Shown one piece after another: positions 11,605 through 23,062 of a DNA stretch of 64,000 bases (the stretch's first letter is position 1; every line of letters starts with the position of its first letter). Origin of the DNA: Silene latifolia. Taxonomy: Eukaryota > Streptophyta > Magnoliopsida > Caryophyllales > Caryophyllaceae. The notes under the pieces are model-generated. The model saw nothing but the letters and a program-made list of their open reading frames with translations, had not been told where the DNA came from and ran no database searches. Made by a program: the position numbers and the translations under genes. The DNA lies in assembly GCF_048544455.1 (NCBI RefSeq), contig NC_133538.1:19061969-19125968 (forward strand), read 5' to 3'.

Positions 11605-11809
11605 TGTAACACCCCGTGAGGTTATGAGATTGCGTTGTCCCACATCGGGAAAATATGAGGATTGTGATATGTTTATAAGGGCTTCCACCCACCACTTAGT
11701 AACAAGGCCTTGTGCTTTTGGGCTTAAGTTAGGACAAATAATAGGCCAAAAGGTACACATTCCATCTTATTGGGGTTGTGTTACGACGCTAGCAGGTCGG
11801 ATTGTTACA
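11605..11809 (+). repeat. LTR-A, 5' copy (205 bp)
   Basis: Starts TGTAACACCCCGTGAGG, ends GGATTGTTACA, and is followed at once by AAG and the primer site. It is far shorter than normal Tekay LTRs and not similar to LTR-D inside the same element. The short length fits a TRIM/SMART-type non-autonomous LTR element. Confidence 0.85.
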
Positions 11810-11812
11810 AAG

Positions 11813-11824
11813 TGGTATCAGAGC
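11813..11824 (+). promoter_or_regulatory. Primer-binding site (initiator-Met tRNA type), 5' copy
   Basis: TGGTATCAGAGC, 3 bp after LTR-A. This is the common plant tRNA-iMet primer site. The flanking string GTTACAAAGTGGTATCAGAG is shared exactly with the LTR-D/PBS junction at 53979-53998. Confidence 0.9.
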
Positions 11825-12604
11825 GAACGTTCCTAAGGCCTAAACAAATGAATTTAATGAACTTAGGATGAGTCTAATAAAATGAACCCGGGGTAGAAAT
11901 TGTTTAGGAGCCCTTTTCTTAGGTTAGGGAGACGTCCTTGATCTGGCTCTTTTCAGTTTTGAGCCGGTCACCTCGAGGAAGGTTAAAGAGAGAGAAGGGT
12001 AGTTAGCGTGGATGCTTTACCTTAAGCGTCTAATTGTGTCCTGAAGTTGTGAAAGGTACTAACTTTATTTACCGGATGAGAACAAAAAGGTAAGAAATTT
12101 TGAGACGGATGAAAAGGGATAGGCGTGTGGCCTATGAGATGGCAGTCGCAGTGAATTGAAATTGTTTTGAGCTTGTTTTAATTCGTGGCATAATTACGCA
12201 TAAAAATTTCATTGCCATATCATAAATGGCAAACGATGGAAAAATATGAATCATGAATTATTTCATCTTTATATGAATTGGTTGTATATACGTGAACTAC
12301 ATGTTTAGAAAATTTCATGTTTAGAGATATGCGGTATGTGTTGCCCTGAACCTGTAAGCATAGAATTATGAAGTTGCATGAATTAAAAACTAAACATGTA
12401 TAAAGAGTAATTAATTTGGACAAAAGAAGAGGAAGGTCGTGAGAGGGGTGTGGGTGTCGCGTGTCACGGTGGTTGGTCGGGCAAGACCAGCTCGACCAAT
12501 CACACATTCTTTTGTATGCAGGAATTTTATCTTATACTTTATGCTAGGAAATCCTTTTAAAACGGAAACTTATATTTCTTCTTTATTCTTATTAGAAACC
12601 AAAA
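11825..12604 (+). other. Untranslated leader of the Tekay body
   Basis: About 780 bp between the primer site and the gag ATG. I see no long reading frame or recognisable domain. It probably carries packaging and translation signals, but nothing specific can be identified. Confidence 0.5.
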
Positions 12605-13642
12605 ATGGCACCAAAGAAAGCTACATCCACAGCTATGTCACAGGAAGAGATTGATCGGCTTATTACAACCAATGAGGCTTTAACTGCTGCTTTGAAATCA
12701 AACACTGCAACGATGGATCCTGCTAAGTTGAGTGATGCCATTGCTCGTCATAATCCGATGAATTACGATGGACTTGGTTAACCGTCCTTACTGGGAGATT
12801 GGTGCAGGGAGTTTTACAACCTCTTTGAACTGTTCGACTGTCCCGGGGAGATGCAAGTAGATCAAGCTACTCACTACTTGAAGGGAAAGGCTGATTTGTG
12901 GTGGAATCTCAACAAGGCAGTAATCAGGGAGGCATGGAAAAAGAGTGATTAACCATTTATCTCATGGAAGGGCTTTAAGGATACCATGAAAGGCACGTTC
13001 GTACCAGAACACGTTCGGGGTAGGATAAGGTCAGAGTTTGGCGCATTTAAGATGACGGAAGAGATGACAATAGAAGACTACCATAACAGATTCATGGAGC
13101 TAGCTGAGTATGTAACGGACTTAAAATATGGGGAGGAGGTTTTGGCTTTGAGGTTTGAGAAAGGTTTAACTACGCGTATCAAAAAGAGACTTTCAGCTGG
13201 AGAGCCAAGTACTGTAGAAGAAGTGTATCAAAGAGCGAGACATGCTGAGAGAATTGCTGGCATGGTGAAGGAGGAAAAGAAAGAAAAGGGAGAAAAGAGA
13301 AAGGCAGAGACTACTCGTGAGAGAGCTGGAGGAAGCAAGAAGCAGAATTACAATCAGTATCGTTCTTTTTCAGCCGATGGGGCCGTGAGTGGTGGCAGGT
13401 TCGGCCGCAGTGTAGTGACGAGTGGGGCGAGTGGTTTGAACAAGACACAGTGTTATGGATGTGGTAGATTTGGTCATAAGATCATTAAGTGTAGGACTAC
13501 TGCGAGGAGGAATAGTATGAGTGGAGGATTTGGTGGTGGAAATTTTAATGAGTTCAAGACACCAGCACCTAGTTATGGAAGCAACCATTTTAATGGATCT
13601 TGGAATAATCAAAGGAGCTACAACAATAACAACAACATTTAG
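12605..13642 (+). pseudogene. Tekay/Del gag
   Basis: ATG at 12605 (MAPKKATSTAMSQEEIDRL). The capsid region is typical (LLGDWCREFYNLFELFDCP, HYLKGKADLWW, WKGFKDTMKGTFVPEHVR, FGAFKMTEEMTIEDYHNRFMELAEYV). A Lys/Glu-rich linker is followed by one CCHC zinc knuckle, CYGCGRFGHKIIKC, at about 13450-13490, and a Gly/Asn-rich tail. In-frame stops occur at 12779, 12950, 13640 and 13685. The frame otherwise runs straight into the protease, as expected for a single gag-pol ORF. The TAG stops sit where Gln codons are expected. Confidence 0.9.
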
Positions 13643-13696
13643 AATCGCTTCAACAACAATCAAGGCAATGGAAATGGAGGGAACTAGAATAGCACC

Positions 13697-14128
13697 ATGA
13701 AGCAGGGCACGACGTCGGCATCCACGGTGCTGGGCGGCGCGAAAAATAGTGGAAAAGTGTTCATGATGGGAAAAGAGGCTGCTGAGGGAGATGCACATGT
13801 GGTTTCGGGTACTTTTCTAACCAATTCTAAACCATCTTATGTTTTATTTGATTCGGGAGCGACCCATTCATTTATATCAAGTGACCATGTTAAAGTGTTG
13901 GGCTTAGTTGACCCAGTAATAATGAAACATGAAGTAACAATACCTTCTGGGGAGTCTATACCTTGTACCAATATATATAAAAATATAAATATTCTTATCG
14001 GCGAGGTTTTATTTTCCATGGACTTAATAGAATTTCATTGGGTGGTTTATTTTGAGATTATCTTGGGGATCGATTGGTTAAGTAAAAATAAAGCCTTTAT
14101 TGATTGCCATCAAAGAAAGTATCCATGA
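13697..14128 (+). pseudogene. Tekay/Del aspartic protease
   Basis: In frame with gag. The active-site block VLFDSGATHSFIS lies at about 13835-13875, followed by [17 protein letters not shown], the conserved end of chromovirus proteases. The catalytic DSGA is intact. A frameshift between 14104 and 14128 separates it from RT. Confidence 0.88.
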
Positions 14129-15318
14129 AGGGAACAAAGGGAGTAAGAGTGTCTTATAGGGGATTTGTGGTGAGACCAAAGGTGAGACTTATATCAACAG
14201 TTACCCTGAAGTCGTATTTGAGGAAGGGAGGAGAGTTGATCTTATGTCACGTGAGGGACCTGCGTGAGGAAGTGAAGGGCGCAGGAGAGATTTCTGTAGT
14301 GAGTGAGTTCCAGGATGTGTTTCCAGACGAGATTCCAGGTTTGCCACCAAAGAGAGATGTAGATTTTAATATTGAGTTGAAACCAGGGACGAGACCTATT
14401 TCTAAAGCACCTTACAGAATGGGGCCTAAGGAGTTAGGGGAGTTGAAGAAGCAGTTGGAGGAGTTACTAGATAAGGGTTATGTGAGGCCAAGTGTGTCTC
14501 CTTGGTGCGCACCAGTGTTATTTGTTAAGAAGGATGGGAGCATGAGATTGTGTATAGATTACAAGGAGTTGAATAATGTGACGATTAAGAATAGGTATCC
14601 TTTGCCTCGAATTGATGTTTTATTTGATCAACTGAGTAGCTGGAGTTTTCTCTAAGATCGACTTAAGGTGGGGTTACCATCAGTTGAGAGTTAAGGAGGA
14701 GGATATTCCTAAGACTGCCTTTAGGATGAGGTATGGACATTATGAATTTGTGGTTATGCCTTTTGGTTTGACTAATGCACCTGCAGTATTTATGGATTTG
14801 ATGAATAGAGTATTTAGTCCCTACCTTGCTCAGTTTGTTGTCATCTTTATTGATGATATATTGGTGTATTCTAAGAATAAAGAGGAACATGAGAAGCATT
14901 TGAGGATTGTGAGTTTTGGTTGGATAAAGTAGCATTCTTGGGGCATGTGGTGTCAAAGGAGGGAGTGTCAGTTGATCCAGGTAAAATTTAGGCGGTGTCT
15001 AATTGGGAGAGGCCGAAAAACATGGCAGATGTGAGGAGTTTTCTGGGGTTGGCTGGTTATTACAGGAGATTTATGAAAGATTTCTCTAAGGTAGCTAAGC
15101 CTTTGACTACTTTGATGAGAAAGGAGAACATGTTTAAGTGGGATGAGAGTTGTGAGACAGCTTTTCTAACCTTGAAGGAGCACTTGACCACAGCTCATAT
15201 CGTAGCTTTACCTGAAGGGAGTGAGAATTTTAAGGTATATACTGATGCTTCAAATAATGGATTGAGATGTGTGCTAATGCAAAGAGGGAAAGTGATAGCT
15301 TATGCTTCAAGACACAGT
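14104..15318 (+). pseudogene. Tekay/Del reverse transcriptase and RNase H start
   Basis: RT blocks in order: [75 protein letters not shown], then after a shift near 14650 [30 protein letters not shown], and the catalytic FIDDILVYS (about 14850). A second shift occurs near 14920, after which the connection domain ([20 protein letters not shown]) runs into RNase H ([16 protein letters not shown]). A third shift occurs near 15318. Motif spacing is normal for the lineage. Confidence 0.92.
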
Positions 15319-15780
15319 TGAAACCATATGAAGAAAATTATCCGACGCATGATCTGGAGCTAGGAGCGGTCGTGTTTGCTCTTAAGTTGTGGAAGCATTA
15401 TTTGTATGGAGCTACTTTCAAGGTATTTTCTGATCATAAAAGTCTTAAATATATTTATACTCAGAAAGAACTTAATATGAGGCAGAGGAGATGGATAGAG
15501 TTGATTGGAGATTACTATATGGAGATAGTTTACCATGAAGGAAAGGCTAATGTGGTGGCAGATGCTTTAAGTAGGAAGTCTGTTCATGCTTTATGTCTAG
15601 CTATGTCACGAGTGAAGTTAAAAGATGAGTTATAGAAAATGGGAATTTGTGTGATAAGAAAAGGGGATTCAGTCGGGGATTTGACTGTTGAGCCAGAGTT
15701 GTATGCTGAGATTAGCCAGAGTTGTATGCTGAGATTAGAGAAAAGCAGAAAGGAGACCCGAGAGTAGAGCAGTGGCACAC
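15310..15780 (+). pseudogene. Tekay/Del RNase H end and start of integrase linker
   Basis: Continues RNase H ([54 protein letters not shown] with the last catalytic Asp). A TAG at 15633 follows. Next comes a perfect 23-bp tandem duplication, CCAGAGTTGTATGCTGAGAT plus TAG, near 15692-15737, which shifts the frame. Coding is cut at 15780 in the block GDPRVEQWHT by the LTR-B' insertion and resumes after 45995. Confidence 0.88.
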
Positions 15781-16181
15781 TGTAACACCCCCTTCTTACC
15801 CGCGGGCCAAGGTAATTGGGGGATGTTACCATCTCGGTTTCCCAAGGCAGTGAAATCGGAATTACAATTAAGAAACTTCATTAAATAAATAATAAGTTTA
15901 GTTATTACAAACATAAATTAATGAATAAATGAAACACAACTCGTCTATGACTATGTCATCCATGCTACACTACTCGACTCCGAGTCCAAGGCACGGCCCA
16001 AATCCCAATCACGTCAACAAGCAAAAGTTGTACTCAACCTGCTCCCCATATGATCGAAAATATCATATGGATCGATACAGGCCACCCCGGAAATAGGTGA
16101 CAATTACACAGACACATAAATGTCAGTTTCAATAAATAAAGTGTGACACGACTCAAGTGTGTGAATATGCAACATGACTAT

Positions 16182-17681
16182 TGATGCGTGTCTTTTATAT
16201 GATGTTTTACATCCCATTTTACACGCATTTCAGAGCTCATTCATGTAGTTTATGCTACATTTCTCCCTATTTCCGTCTACTTCCGTATTTTTGTACATTA
16301 TTGCAGAAATGTGAAAAATCCAGCGGAAATCGAGCTAAATCCATCCCCGAGTATCTTGCATTACATTTGACGTGAAGTATTCGCTTAAGGAACGAGCTTG
16401 GTGCGCAATTCAAGGCCCAAAAGACAAATCCACGAGATTATAGAAGTCAAGTAGCAGCGACTCAGCGATCGATCGACCACTACCATCGATCGATCGACCA
16501 ACCATCGGTTCCGTGAAGCTACTTCTCATTGCTATTCGATCGATCGACCGAGTCCTAGCATCGATCGACCAAACTACTATTCCGGCGAGAATTAAAAGAC
16601 CGTGAATCTTGAAGCCCAAAGTTATGTTAGGTTTAGGAAATAAAGTTACGTTAGTTGCTATATAACGTAACCTAGAAACATCAGGTTTTTACATTAAGTT
16701 TTACATACGGTTCTTAGAAATAATTAGGGTTTGGGAAACTATTTCGCATTGGATTTTCGTTGTGACTTCAATCATTCCGTTACGATCCTTCTGCAATTTC
16801 GGTATTCACTTGCTCTATTTTCAGTTCGTCTTTATTGCATTGATAGTATAGGAATTGTTAGTTAGTCTCCCGAAACCGTATTATCTTTATTGTTAATTGT
16901 TTGTTCATTCGTTTTAAGCATGAAACTTTCTGCCTATTTCGTTAATTTCATTGTTGTTATCAACGTTAGTATGAGTAGCTAAATCAATTGTGCTAGGATG
17001 TAGGCGAATTATAGCGTAGGCGGCGTAGTATTGTTTTGGACTGAATTCGCGTGTCAGTCGATCGACCGCCATACCTGGTCGATCGACTGACCACGTGAGG
17101 TTACCTTTCGTTTTAATTGATTTTACTGTTGTATTTAACGAATCGAATGCATGCGACCAGTTAGATGTTTAATTTATGACTGACCCATTAGATCGAAAGA
17201 TAGGGAAAGTTGTTAGATCACCAATTAAAATGACTAAACTGTGCTGAGATCGAAAGATAGGTATAGTTTAGACCGTTAGTCACTTTTCAGGACGAGAGTT
17301 AGTATTAGTGATATTAGGGACTTATAGCGAGATCGAAAGATGGTATCTGTTAAGAGTGGACCGAGAGGACCTCTTGTTTTCCCGCCTCACTTGTGTTTGA
17401 TTCAGACCGACTTAGTATGGCTGCCGCCGAAGTTGTAATGAACCGACCATCCTAGTACCCCTTATTTATCTGTTTAATCCGTCTTTTTAGTTTATTGTCT
17501 TTATTTACTCTTAGCTATAGACCAATTCAACTCAACCCATACACTCGTTACCTTAGACTAGAATTAGACAGCTAGAAATTACGTCTGCCTCCTTGTGGTT
17601 CGACCCTGTTACCACTAGCCTAGGTTAGTCTTAATAGGAAATTATAAATCTTATTTTTGGTACTCACAACGACGGGTATCA
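16182..17681 (+). repeat. Athila 5' LTR (1,500 bp)
   Basis: Begins TGATGCGTGTCTTTTATATG and ends GACGGGTATCA. It is very similar to the 3' LTR. Scattered substitutions and a 13-bp-scale indel near 16680 differ, and there is a denser block of differences at 16455-16600 around the CGATCGATCGACC motifs. The TATA box TATATAA at 16659-16665 follows the motif cluster. Confidence 0.92.
16466..16570. promoter_or_regulatory. Two pairs of TCGATCGA-core motifs upstream of the LTR TATA box
   Basis: CGATCGATCGACC at 16466 and 16487 (21 bp apart) and at 16537 with a partner at about 16559 (22 bp apart), followed by TATATAA at 16659. A third pair lies at 17055 and 17077. The location is that of an LTR enhancer; its role is inferred only from position. 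Confidence 0.6.
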
Positions 17682-17685
17682 AATT

Positions 17686-17704
17686 TTGGCGCCGTTGCCG
17701 GGGA
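17686..17704 (+). promoter_or_regulatory. Athila primer-binding site
   Basis: TTGGCGCCGTTGCCGGGGA, 4 bp after the LTR end. This is the standard Athila primer site. Confidence 0.92.
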
Positions 17705-17806
17705 GGCAATAGTTCTAATTTTTAGTTGTTTTATTTTTAGTCTTTCTTAGTTTAAGGGACATCCGTTCCTTCAACTTTTCTTATATTCTTTTTGTAGTTT
17801 CTTCTT

Positions 17807-18930
17807 ATGCGCAGGTCACAGGGTGGTGAACTAGTACCATTAAATCCTAAGATCGAGAAATCCTTGCGCGAGTTCAGACGATCACAAAGGGTATTACCGA
17901 CAGAGGAAAAGCTGAGTACTCTGTCAAGCCACTACGAGAACGCTGCGTTCAAGGAGATCCACCTACATCTCCCGCCTCTACTTCTTCAAAGAGACAGTTA
18001 CTTCTCCGAAAATCCCGATTTATGGCTGAAGAAGCAACCATTGCTAGTCACTCGAGCCAACAAAGCAGCAGCGAATCTCTACAAAGGATTCGAACTACGT
18101 GGGGAGGCGAGAAAACTCGAGCCAAAGCCTTCCTATATTAACCTGGTTGAGAGAAACCGATTCGGGGAGCCGAAATGAAGATGCGACCAAGCACATGGAG
18201 ATTTTTATTGATTATTGTTGCTCTATACCCCCGCCGGCCGGTGTGACCCAAGATCAGATCAAGGAGACCATGTTCATTTTCTCTCTTCGTGATGCTTTGC
18301 AAGAGCGTGGTATAGAGATCCGGACCGAGCCGCACATGGGATCACCGATCGAATTCCTTAGCCCTGGTATTCTACAAAAGTACTTCTCCCTCGAAGACGA
18401 ATGCCATCGAGCTCGGATCACGAGCTTTAAACAAGGGCCAGATGAGAACTTTCATGAAGCATGGGTCCGTTTCAAGAAACCGGTGCGAACCATACCGCAC
18501 CATGGGTTCGAAAAATGGAGCTTGTGCAATCGGTTCTATAATGGATCAGTATGACGATCGAGGGGCCATATTGGATGTGCAGCCAATGGCCGATTTGCTG
18601 AGAACATGGGAGAGACTAAGGGGTGGAAGATTATCGATGATTTGGCCACTCATAAGGCCGAATATGGGAATTCGAGAGGAAACCAGAGGAGAGCTGCTTT
18701 GAATCTTCCTCTGTTCTTTGCACTAGAAGCCCTCACTGCAAGGTTTGACAAATATGAATTAGGAGGAGCTTCTAAAGGTGGGATGTACCAAGTAAATGCT
18801 ATTTCAGATGGTCCTTTCGTCTGTAGAAGATGTGGAGCTGAGGGACATGTCTCAGAGAATTGTCCCAGTCCTTTCGAGTCTTGTCTTTGCCTTTCAACAC
18901 TATTGGCAGACAAACACGTACTATGAGCCG
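17807..18930 (+). pseudogene. Athila gag
   Basis: Starts at ATG 17807 (MRRSQGGELVPLNPKIEKSL). After a shift near 18150 the capsid region follows (NEDATKHMEIFIDYCCSIPP, IKETMFIFSLRDALQERG, FSLEDECHRARITSFKQGPD). One CCHC knuckle, CRRCGAEGHVSENC, lies at about 18820-18860. A stop at 18552 and shifts near 18150 and 18600 break it. Block order is that of Athila gag. It would form particles if intact. Confidence 0.85.
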
Positions 18931-19142
18931 AATGTCCACCCCAACTTGAGGTGGAGTAGCCGAATGTTCTAAATCCGACTCAACCTCCACAACAAAGAAG
19001 AAAGAAGCTTATGTGCCCCCTCATCATAAGCAACAACAATATCAAAAACCTCCTTATGTGCCGCAAAGAAAAACAATCCCAGTCGATTTTGCTGAGTTTA
19101 AGAACTTGCTGCTAAAGGAGTACCCAAGCTAGAGAGGTCGGG

Positions 19143-20513
19143 ATGAAGCTACTAGAGAGCCAAATTACTCAATTGGCTAGTAAGAGCACCACTCGAGCTC
19201 CCGGACACTTACCGACTCAAACTGACCAGAAAGAGACCCTAAATGTCATTACTTTGAGGAGTGGGTCTACCCTGAAGGGGCCAGCTATGGTCGAGGATGC
19301 CCCTGAAAAGAATGAGGCGGAACCGAGTCAAAACAAAGCTGTAACGAATAATTCAAAGAAAAAGGCGTCTACCAGGTATATCAGTCGATCGACTGATATA
19401 CCCGGTCGATCGACTGAGATGCGAGTTACAGGAGCTTCTGGAACTGTGCATCTCAGTCGATCGACTGAGCAAGGTGGTCGATCGACTGAGACCCCTGCTG
19501 ATATTGAGAAATTTCGTCCTTCAATGCCCGATAATTTGAGAGACCATTTGTTCCGGGGTTCGACAACTCCGAAAGTATTGGGGAAAGACTCGAGTGCTGA
19601 TGGGTCCGTCCCGATTCCGAAGTTCGATCCGATGACGGTTAATGGCTCACATTTGAGACGGTCTGAGGAGGGTTCGAGCTTAAATAAGGAGAAGGTGGTG
19701 GACTTTCAGCCTAAGTCCACGAATACCGGCACGCGCGATTTAGAGGAGAGGGCTAAGGTACTTCTCTCAGCCCCATATCCAGAGCGACTAGTGCCGACAA
19801 AGGAACATGTATCTTTCAATAAATTTGAAAAGGTTATTCGTAGTTTGAATGTACAAGTTCCTTTCCTTGAGTTGGTCAATCAAGTGCCTGCCTACACTAA
19901 ATTCATGAAACAACTCCTGTCTAAGAAAAAGTCACTTGAAAATGTGCATACTGTCGCGTTAACCAAAGAGTCATGCTCTTATTTGTCTCATACTGCACCC
20001 CATAAGCTAGAGAATCCGGGTAGCTTTTCTGTTCCTTCCAATATAGGTACCTTCTCTATTGAGAAGGCATTATGTGACTTAGGAGCTAGTATAAGCGTCA
20101 TGCCTTTGAGTCTAGCTAGGAAGCTCAAATTGACTAGGTTCGCAGTGACAGATATGACAGTACAGATGGCTGACCGATCTGCGGTCCAGCCAGTAGGAGT
20201 CTTGGAGGACATCCTTGTCCAAATAGGGAAGTTCTTCTTCCCCGTCGACTTCGTGGTCCTTGACATGCCTGAGGATGCCCATATTCCCATTATTTTGGGT
20301 AGGCCATTTCTGCACACTGCTGGTGCAGTCATAGATGTCGGTCTAGGAACCCTGACTTTTAAAGTGGGCAAGCATTCTATCGTTTTTGCCCAGCCATCTA
20401 AGAAAAATGACCCCATGTGGCATGTGACTTGTAATACGGTTTCTGACAAGAAATCGTACTTTGTGCTTCTTGATTTCCCTATCTCTATTCTTGTTGTAAC
20501 CCTCCCGCCCTAG
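19143..20513 (+). CDS. Athila gag tail and aspartic protease
   Basis: A 456-residue open frame. Residues 1-45 carry the Athila gag-end block LESQITQLA ... LNVITLRSG. A polar region has the repeated dipeptide-like motifs SRSTD, GRSTE, SRSTEQ and GRSTE, which are the direct translation of four TCGATCGA motifs. The conserved pre-protease region follows (PYPERLVPTKEHVSFNKFEK, VPFLELVNQVPAYTKFMKQL). Then comes the protease: KALCDLGASISVMPLSLA with catalytic Asp in DLGAS, and IPIILGRPFLHTAGAVID. The protease core looks intact. Immediately after this the pol gene is missing. Confidence 0.85.
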   Translation: MKLLESQITQLASKSTTRAPGHLPTQTDQKETLNVITLRSGSTLKGPAMVEDAPEKNEAEPSQNKAVTNNSKKKASTRYISRSTDIPGRSTEMRVTGASGTVHLSRSTEQGGRSTETPADIEKFRPSMPDNLRDHLFRGSTTPKVLGKDSSADGSVPIPKFDPMTVNGSHLRRSEEGSSLNKEKVVDFQPKSTNTGTRDLEERAKVLLSAPYPERLVPTKEHVSFNKFEKVIRSLNVQVPFLELVNQVPAYTKFMKQLLSKKKSLENVHTVALTKESCSYLSHTAPHKLENPGSFSVPSNIGTFSIEKALCDLGASISVMPLSLARKLKLTRFAVTDMTVQMADRSAVQPVGVLEDILVQIGKFFFPVDFVVLDMPEDAHIPIILGRPFLHTAGAVIDVGLGTLTFKVGKHSIVFAQPSKKNDPMWHVTCNTVSDKKSYFVLLDFPISILVVTLPP

Positions 20514-20525
20514 ATTGGGAGCAAA

Positions 20526-20762
20526 TTGGAGGAAGATTTGTCTATTTCTGATATTGCAGGAGCTGGTTTGGGGAAGGAAGAGCAGCAAGTTGCTCCAACT
20601 GTAAAGAGGCCGATCATTCAAAGAGGAGGTCTTGGTTGCCTTAGCTATGGCATTGATGAGGAAGTTGATGACGAACCGGTCAAGGCACGGAAGTCCGACT
20701 TGGACTTTGATGAGCAAGAAGAGGTCATTGGTCGGGAGATGATGAAAGTGTTGATCCGTTGA
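20526..20762 (+). CDS. Short acidic ORF after the Athila protease
   Basis: 78 residues, rich in Glu and Asp (EEVDDEPVKARKSDLDFDEQ). No domain is recognised. It lies 12 bp after the protease ORF stop, where RT would begin in a complete Athila element. It is probably a residual linker and not an independent gene. Confidence 0.3.
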   Translation: MEEDLSISDIAGAGLGKEEQQVAPTVKRPIIQRGGLGCLSYGIDEEVDDEPVKARKSDLDFDEQEEVIGREMMKVLIR

Positions 20763-23047
20763 GCCATACGGACGTGGAAGCTAAGAAGGGTGCAAATGCT
20801 AAGATAAGCACCGTTGAGGCTACCTCTAGTAGCCGAAGCGACAAAGTGGGCCATTCCGTGGCCGTTCTTGATCAACTACTAGTTGATCACATGTTTTCCA
20901 AACATTTTATTTGCTTTTGTTAGACACTTTTTATTGCTTTTGTGTGCGCGAAACTTCGAATTTTATTTTGCTTGCTTAGGATTTTATGAGTTTGAGACTT
21001 TATTTTGGGTTTTGCGCAATTTTGGGCGCGTATTATTGTGCACTTGCAGGTTTTAGACCTCATTAGCTCAAGTAATTGAGCAAATACGAAGAAATAAGGA
21101 ATACAAGAATATTTTCGATCGATCGATCGGCTACATTGGTCGATCGACCGAGTTGCACTTTCCGAGCTACTCTTTTCGACACATTGGTCGATCGACTGCC
21201 GTTCTTAGTCGATCGACCAAGGACGCTGCTGTACCTATTCACGACCTCTCCCCTGCTGTGTTTGGTCGATATGCGGACTTAAGGGAGTTTTCTACTCCAC
21301 TTTATGTTCCGTCCAATTATTTATTTCTTCTAATTTTCTCATTTGTGCACATATTTACCGCTTCAAAATTGTCTTCTCGATTTTATGCGTGGGTTTTATT
21401 AGTAGCACTGCTGGCTACTGAAACCTCCTAGCTCACGCTGGTTTGGGGAGGTTTCCTTTGCTGCGTTTAAAGTCTTGTAAGTTCCCGATTTCCACTTCAT
21501 GTCATTTTTATTTATTTTCCCGCAAATTCCCATTTCTCTTTTCTTCATTACATGATTTTGCACAATGGGGACATTGTGCGATTTGGTTTGGGGAAGGGTT
21601 TTGCGTCGCATATCATTTGCTTGCATTCACGTTTACATTCTGTTTTGCATTGTTCATTTCATTTTATACGAAATTCAAAAAAAATTGAAAATTTTCAAAA
21701 ATTTCCATAAAATGCACGTTTATTTTAGCATATAGGTCGAGTCGGAACGGTAGTATTTCAAGGATGACATTGCATTTTGCACCTGTTTTGCCTGAGCCTT
21801 GCTTGATTAACATGTTATTAGTAGAATCGTATAAATGCATACCTACGAGTTTTCGTTAATTATTTGCTGGACTTGAGACTTGACTTTGAAAATTGGCAAG
21901 CTACATCATATTTCTGAGATTTAGAGCCTATAACTGGTGACATCATGACCAGTTTATCTAGGATTGTGAGTAGTACTCCTTATAAGACATGTCATATCAA
22001 TGTGCATAAATATGAACTTAATCTGCTTAATACCTGTATGCATTCGGTCTGTGGTTAGTTGACACCTGTGGTAGAGGTTTTCCCTTATTCGTTTTGCCCA
22101 TGAACCCCACACTGCCAAAAACAGCCCTTTTGTCCCATTACTACATCCTACATTTAGCCTGCCCTTGTCAAGCTAGTAGTCTGTGTTCTTGGGATTGTTA
22201 CTTAGTTTTTGGTAGCATATGCTCATGTTTGAGATATTGTTGGAAAGATGAAAAGGAGGAAAGAAAGAAATAGAAAAGAAAAAATGATGATTCGAGAGAA
22301 AAGAAGATAAAAAGAGTTATGTACTGTTCATGCGGTCGATCGACTGCCCCTTTTGGTCGATCGACTGAGGTTCGAGAAAAAGAGAAAGAATAGATTCGCA
22401 TAATTCAAAATCCTTATCTTTTGGCGATTTTTGCTCCCATGTATTATTCATATTTTATGGGGAGTTAGTTGATTACTTTTATACTTGGACATTGTGAGAT
22501 TTGTGCTTGCTATAGAACCGTTCCATTTGTTTTTGAGCAAGAAGTTGGATGTTGCCATATGGTTCCGTTTCGGTACTAGCTTGATCAACTGTACCTCCAC
22601 TTTCCCATAAATGTTTTGCCTCTTCTTACCCATACCTCACATATCCACATATATACCTCGGCATGTGTCATGGTCTCTTGTTGGTTGGAATGCGTATGTA
22701 CGGTTGTAGAGATTGCTTTCATATTAGACTGCAGGCATGTTCTTATAGGTCGTAGTTAGGTGAGAGTCTTTACAAAACCAATTCTTTCTATCTTTACATT
22801 ATTCACATGTGCTTATGAGTGATTTGAGCGACCCGTGAGAGTCCAATTTGATAAGTCTCTATAGTTGACGGTTCAGCATGTTTTTAACGACTCCATAACT
22901 CGTTTGCATGATTCATTTGCTAATTGATTGTTGGCTAGTGCATTAAATTGGTTTAGGCTTTACATGTTGCATTTCGCTCTGAGATTGAACTCGTTCAATT
23001 AGGTAATTAGATCGAGTCTAGTTCTTGCTTGGGGACAAGCAAGGGTT
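20763..23047 (+). other. Athila non-coding tail
   Basis: 2.3 kb without a convincing gene. It contains TCGATCGA motif pairs at 21116/21138, 21186/21208 and 22333/22354. It also contains the stem CACAATGGGGACATTGTG at about 21562-21579, followed by GGTTTGGGGAAGGG, a hallmark of Athila 3' regions. A similar stem occurs in the last element near 62652. Confidence 0.6.
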
Positions 23048-23062
23048 TGGTTTGGGGAAGTT
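23048..23062 (+). promoter_or_regulatory. Athila polypurine tract
   Basis: GGTTTGGGGAAGTT directly before the 3' LTR start TGATGCG at 23063. It primes plus-strand cDNA synthesis. Confidence 0.75.
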
